From: Chara braunii
Taxonomy: Eukaryota; Streptophyta; Charophyceae; Charales; Characeae
Assembly (NCBI GenBank): GCA_003427395.1
Contig: BFEA01000005.1
Span: 4,299,996-4,320,557 of the forward strand
DNA: 20,562 bases
Reading direction: 5' to 3'
Shown here: positions 16,818 to 20,562 of the stretch, piece after piece
Numbering within the stretch: position 1 is the first letter of the stretch
How the letters are laid out: each line of letters opens with the position of its first letter
Notes under the pieces: generated by a model
The model's input: only the letters and a program-made list of their open reading frames with translations
Databases searched by the model: none
Told to the model about the DNA's origin: nothing
Position numbers and translations under genes: made by a program

Positions 16818-18473
16818 CCAACGCGGCTATCCGACAGGTCCACATATCGAATCCTTATAACCTACAGACCTACGACAACCTACCAACTGTGGGGAAAGAC
16901 AGGTCGTGGGTTCAACTCCTGGGGTCGACACAGATACTGCACACAGGTAAGGTAAGGACTAGGGGTCGAGCCCTCGGATATGCATCCGCTACTGCAAAGG
17001 TGGAATCCGTTTCACTCCCGCTGGCCTAAATTCGAGGTCCTCCGAGAATAACTCAGTTCAAGGCCGGACCTTTGCCTTTCTTATCTCTCTCATAGGCCCT
17101 AACTACGTCGGGAGCTGTTTCTAGAAGTTCAGTTCTTGTAAACCAGCGGTCGTCTTCCGGTTCCTGATATGTGAATCGGACCTTGTATTGTTTCTGTGGA
17201 CGACCTCTACCTCCTGTTCTGAATGCATCCTCACCTACAATGCCCTAAATGTCATATCTCCCATCCATATCCGGAGGGATCATGGATCTTCTTAAGGGAA
17301 ACTGTTGGATTGTGACACACGACAATAGTTTTGATGCATGAAATACGAGGTAGGTGTGGAGGTGTGCTGGGATCTCTACGGTGTAGGACGGCCCATCCTC
17401 TCCGCCCTCGACTTCTAGAACCGGCCATGGTCCCCTGTGTGCTGGCAGTAACTTCTGCGAGATGTTCTCCTCAGGGGCAAACTCTTTGGACTTGAGCCAG
17501 ACTAAGTCGCCTACTTGGAACTGCAATGGGCGACGGTGCTTGTTGGCTTGCTCTATCATTCTATGTTGGGCCTTCCTGAGGTTCTCGACAACTGTAGCTA
17601 GCTCTTTCTCGTGCTGTATCGCAAACTCCCTGGTACCGGGGGGTAGCCTGTGAATCTGGTCCCGGTTAAGTCCCTCAAACGGTCTGCGCGGTCTAAAGGA
17701 CTTGTGTAACTCGTTGGGAGTGCGACAGGTGGACAAGTGCACGCTGTTGTTATACGCACTGGCTACTTTGGGCAACATCTCGTCCCAATTGACTTGATTT
17801 GGTCTAATGTACATGTGCAGAACTTGTTGCAGGATCTTGTTCATCTGTTCAGTCTAACCGTTAGTCTCTGGATGACGGCCAGATGACATCAGCAACTTTG
17901 ACCCATAAACTTTCATCAGTTCCTGCCAGTTCTGACTAGTGAACCGGGTATCTCTATCGCTAACTATGGACAGCGGAATCCCGTGATCACTAACCCAATG
18001 GTAAAAAAACTCCTGACTTACTAAATCAGTGTGTGCCTCTGCAGACAACGGAACAAAACCTGCATACTTACTGAACCTATCAACTATCACCATGACTTGG
18101 CTCTTGCCATGCCTACTCTTGACTTGGGTATCCATAAAGTCAATGGACACAGAGTCTCCGGGCTGGTCAGGAATATGCAAGGGTCTGAGGAGACCTGGAG
18201 GGGCATGCGTAGTAATCTTGTTTCTCAACATACTTTGCAACTGCGGACGTACTCTATGCAGTCGTTCTTCATTCCTGGCCAAGTATATACACGCATCAGA
18301 TTGGCTAAAGTCTTTTGCCAACCGAAGTGTCCCTCAGTATCATGGCATTCCCGTAGGATCAGACTACGGATTTCCTCACTGTTGGGAACGCACAAACGGT
18401 CTACTAGATTAGTCTTCTCAAATAACAACTCCTCTGTACTGCAGTAATCTGACTCAATCTTTGGGGCCTCCTC

Positions 18474-18565
18474 AACTCTCTTGAGGAGGTCGCTATAAAT
18501 AGGGTCCTACGCATACCTTAACTCTCTTGAGGAGGTCGCTATAAATAGGGTCCTGCGCATACGCC
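18474..18565. repeat. 46-bp tandem duplication inside pol
   Basis: The unit beginning AACTCTCTTGAGGAGGTCGC at 18474 is repeated from 18520 with a few differences at the junction end. A length of 46 is not a multiple of three, so it shifts the pol frame between RNase H and integrase. Confidence 0.9.
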
Positions 18566-19760
18566 TGTCTTACTTTCTCTTGCAGGTCTGTCCCTATATC
18601 CAGATAGTGGACTATAGCTCCAAAGTAGTCCGATCTCCAGTGTTCTAAGGCCTGCCTGAGAGCATAGAGTTCTCTCTCGTAAGTCGAGGTAGCTACTTTT
18701 TTCTGAGGGCATCCTCGCTGACATGAACTCTACAGGTTTGTAGCCATTGTCGTCGTCCTGCTGTAACACGGCGCCTATTCCATACTGACTCGCGTCCGTG
18801 GTGACGACAAATGGCAAAGACAGATCTGCTACTTTGAGGACGGGATACTCTATTAATGCGCGCTTTAACTTCTTTAGTATAGACGTACAGTCTTTATCCC
18901 ACTGCCAGATTGCCTCTTTCTTGAGCAACCTGCGAAGGGGAGCGGCGATAGTCGAGAAGTTCCTCATAAACTTCCTATAGTAGAACGACCGCAACTCAGT
19001 CAACGTGCGGGGCGTCGGCCATTCTCTAATCGCCGCTATCTTGCTGTCATCAGGCTTAATGCCATCTCCGTCTAAGACGTGGCCCAAGTACAAGACTTGA
19101 GTCTTGGCCCACTCGCACTTCTTCGCATTGATCTTGGGGTTAGCCTCTCTCAGCTTCTCCAAGACCTGCCTCAAATGACCCTGATGCTCGTGGAGGGTCC
19201 TACTGAATACTAATATATCATCTAGATAAACTACAACGAACTTGTCTAACCATGGCCTAAACAAATCGTTCATACAGCGCTGGAACGTGGCAGGCGCATT
19301 GGTTAGTCCAAAGGGCATCACTATGAACTCCGAAACGTAATCTTGTACTGGTCATCAGGATGGACCTCTATCTGATGATACCCAGACTTCAGATCGATCT
19401 TCAAAAAATATCTGCAGCCCTGCACTCAATCTAAGAGATCGTCTATCTTGGGCAGGGGCTCAACGTTCTTTACTGTGATCGCGTTTAGACCCCTATAATC
19501 TATGCAAATCCGCAACTCTCCTTCCTTTTTGGGGACAAACAAGACTGGTGCTCCAAAAGGAGATGAACTGGGCCTAATCCAACCCTTTTCGAGGAGCTTG
19601 TCCAACTTCTTGCACAGCTCCTCTAATTCCCTAGGGGACATCTTGTAAACTGCTCCCTTAAGGCTCTATCTCTATGCGATGCTCGATCAGCCGTGGTACT
19701 ACTCCTGTCGGTGGCTCTGCTAAGTCCTTGAACTCTTCCAACAGCTTGGCAATAGCTGGG

Positions 19761-19788
19761 TCCACTGGCTTCTCTCCACTGGCTTCTC
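19761..19788. repeat. 14-bp tandem duplication inside pol
   Basis: TCCACTGGCTTCTC occurs twice back to back (19761-19774, 19775-19788). It shifts the frame between the acidic linker (PKEEKPV) and the RT domain. Confidence 0.9.
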
Positions 19789-20102
19789 TTCCTTAGGCTC
19801 AGCGGCAGGTCTCACATATGCTACGAAGACCTGCTCCTCTAACTGCTGCTCCTCTTTTCTCTCTCTTGAGATAGCGACGAATTGCTCCTCTTGAGCCTGA
19901 GTGTAAGGGGCAGTACTCTTCCCACAATGGGTGTCAACCATGGTGTTAGGTGCACAACCGAACAACAGTTCCACTCCTCACCACTTAGACTCTACCCCCC
20001 TGACTGACACGACCTACTGACTCAATCTATGGACCACAGAATCCGAACAGGATCGTGTCAACTAGGGTCACTAGCCTCGACCTAAACTAGGGTTGTTACT
20101 AC

Positions 20103-20312
20103 AGGACCTGTTGCTGATCGGGAAGCATTTAAGGAGATCCCCCGTAACTCCTTAGGAATTCTTTAACGTCACGGACAGGACGACGCGATCAGCAGGTCCT
20201 CTCAACACTTAGACGGCCTGTTGTGCAGCCCACTGCTCGGATTTTGAGCCTACCGTGCCACACCGAGCAGCCCGCCGGTCAATACCGGTCCTTGGGAGGG
20301 TTCGTGTCCTCC
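20103..20312. repeat. Hairpin run at the right side
   Basis: AGGACCTG-TTG-CTGATCG (20103-20120) pairs with 20186-20200 apart from a 3-base bulge. It encloses AAGGAG/CTCCTT (20131-20153). It is followed by CTGCTCGG/CCGAGCAG (20233-20270), CCGGT-CAAT-ACCGG (20275-20288) and GGAGG/CCTCC (20295-20312). There is no ORF here. It lies where the protease or gag of the minus-strand element would be expected. Confidence 0.5.
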
Positions 20313-20460
20313 GGGACAGTCGAGTCGTCAGACACAGTCTTTAGCCCTACTCATCCCGTGTGGGCTTGGTCAACAAGGCCCTATCCTTCATCCACATAGA
20401 CCTATCACCTGGACATAAGAGACTCGATGCAGAAAGAAGAGACAAACAGACTTGACTCAG

Positions 20461-20562
20461 CAAGAAGTGGGGTGTAGGTGGGGGAGAAGCGGGGAGGTAG
20501 TCGGGGGAGTAGCGGGAGGAAGTCGGGGAAGAAGCGGGGAGAAGTCAGGGGGAAGTCGGGGG
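20461..20562 (+). repeat. G-run array (quadruplex-prone minisatellite)
   Basis: An imperfect array of about 11- and 22-base units alternates GAAGCGGGGA and AGTCGGGGG, with at least nine runs of three or more Gs in 100 bases. It continues past the window edge. Related GAAGTCGGGG motifs occur at about 8806 and 8862. Confidence 0.75.

Larger units (their letters stand above)
14522..16950. other. Scrambled mitochondrial DNA insert (NUMT-like)
   Basis: This block is AT-rich and contains scraps of at least five mitochondrial genes in an order and orientation no working genome would have: cox3, nad5, LSU rRNA in three separated pieces (two minus, one plus), tRNA-Asp and tRNA-Ser. Between the scraps are short repeats. 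The edges are approximate. The right edge lies before the minus-strand retroelement tail at 17053. An alternative is that the piece is a rearranged mitochondrial contig misjoined to nuclear sequence; the N at 15745 shows that at least one join was made by assembly. Confidence 0.7.
17053..20050 (-). pseudogene. Ty3/gypsy pol, broken (RT, RNase H, integrase, chromo-like tail)
   Basis: Read right to left. A protease-to-RT linker (VELLFGCAPNTMVDT, about 19985-19720). Then [34 protein letters not shown], the first catalytic Asp in FLKIDLKSGYHQI, MPFGLTNAPATFQ, and catalytic VYLDD near 19215. Then RNase H, starting TTDASQYGIGAVLQQDD near 18800 and partly deleted near 18620. Then the integrase zinc domain (H-X4-H in CHDTEGHFG, C-X2-C in SCKVC, near 18350-18230) and the core with Asp in SIDFMD, SDRDTRF and Glu after HPETNG. 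The last parts are a GPY/F-like module (GPWPVLEV) and the chromo-like tail ending at 17053. Defects include TAG at 17854 in place of the conserved Gln of TNGQTE, TAG at 17245, TGA at 19426, a deletion near 19345, a 46-bp duplication at 18474 and a 14-bp one at 19761. No LTR follows on the left; mitochondrial-type DNA begins instead. Confidence 0.9.

Noticed and set aside
1-20562. CRISPR arrays, bacterial operons, riboswitches, prophage
   Set aside because: No regularly spaced repeats of that type, no ribosome-binding-site-led gene runs, and the content is eukaryotic.

Overview
The window reads as nuclear DNA of a green plant or streptophyte alga, in a repeat-rich, intron-rich region. Three things support this. 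There is one clean exon of the plant-type mitochondrial FAD-dependent glycerol-3-phosphate dehydrogenase (SDP6 type), bounded by AG and GT splice sites. There are several decayed Ty3/gypsy retroelements with plant-style features: a chromo-like tail, a tRNA-Met-type primer site and stops that fit CHG/CG methylation decay. There is also a shuffled insert of mitochondrial DNA. The protein style of the retroelements reminds me of charophytes such as Chara, but that is inference, not a match I could test.

Layout, left to right. Positions 1-966 are the 3' end of a Ty3/gypsy element: chromo-like pol tail, polypurine tract, GGCC-rich LTR. Positions about 1180-2105 hold no gene but are packed with perfect stem-loops, including two diverged copies of one multi-hairpin unit ending in T-runs. 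Positions 2660-2703 and 8386-8409 carry the same palindrome and bracket a 5.7 kb block. That block contains a broken gypsy integrase (about 2704-3993), then a broken gag with a CCHC knuckle (4266-6562), then AT-rich sequence with no pol. Positions 8410-10800 are mostly unrecognised, with a gag-like scrap, a U6 snRNA relic (9582-9675), a 53-bp tandem duplication and a pyrimidine-rich repeat tract.

The one convincing host gene is the SDP6-type exon at 10926-11345 on the minus strand. Its neighbouring exons are not identifiable here, so its introns are long or the gene is broken. A tRNA-like (SINE-type) fragment lies 3' of the exon on the plus strand. Positions 11800-13650 are GGCC-rich LTR-like DNA with two dinucleotide microsatellites and Met-type primer-binding motifs. 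Positions 14046-14515 may hold plus-strand exons, starting with a transit-peptide-like ORF.

From about 14520 to 16950 the sequence is mitochondrial in character but scrambled: scraps of cox3, nad5, three pieces of LSU rRNA in both orientations, a tRNA-Asp lacking its D-arm and a tRNA-Ser 5' end. An exact 95-bp repeat around a single N marks an assembly join. Positions 17053 to about 20050 are a minus-strand Ty3/gypsy pol (RT, RNase H, integrase, chromo-like tail), broken by stops, a deletion and two tandem duplications. The right edge has another hairpin run and a G-run array.

Nothing here forms a working multi-gene system. The most unusual material is the structured, non-coding hairpin DNA at 1212-2104 and the paired palindromes around the integrase/gag block.
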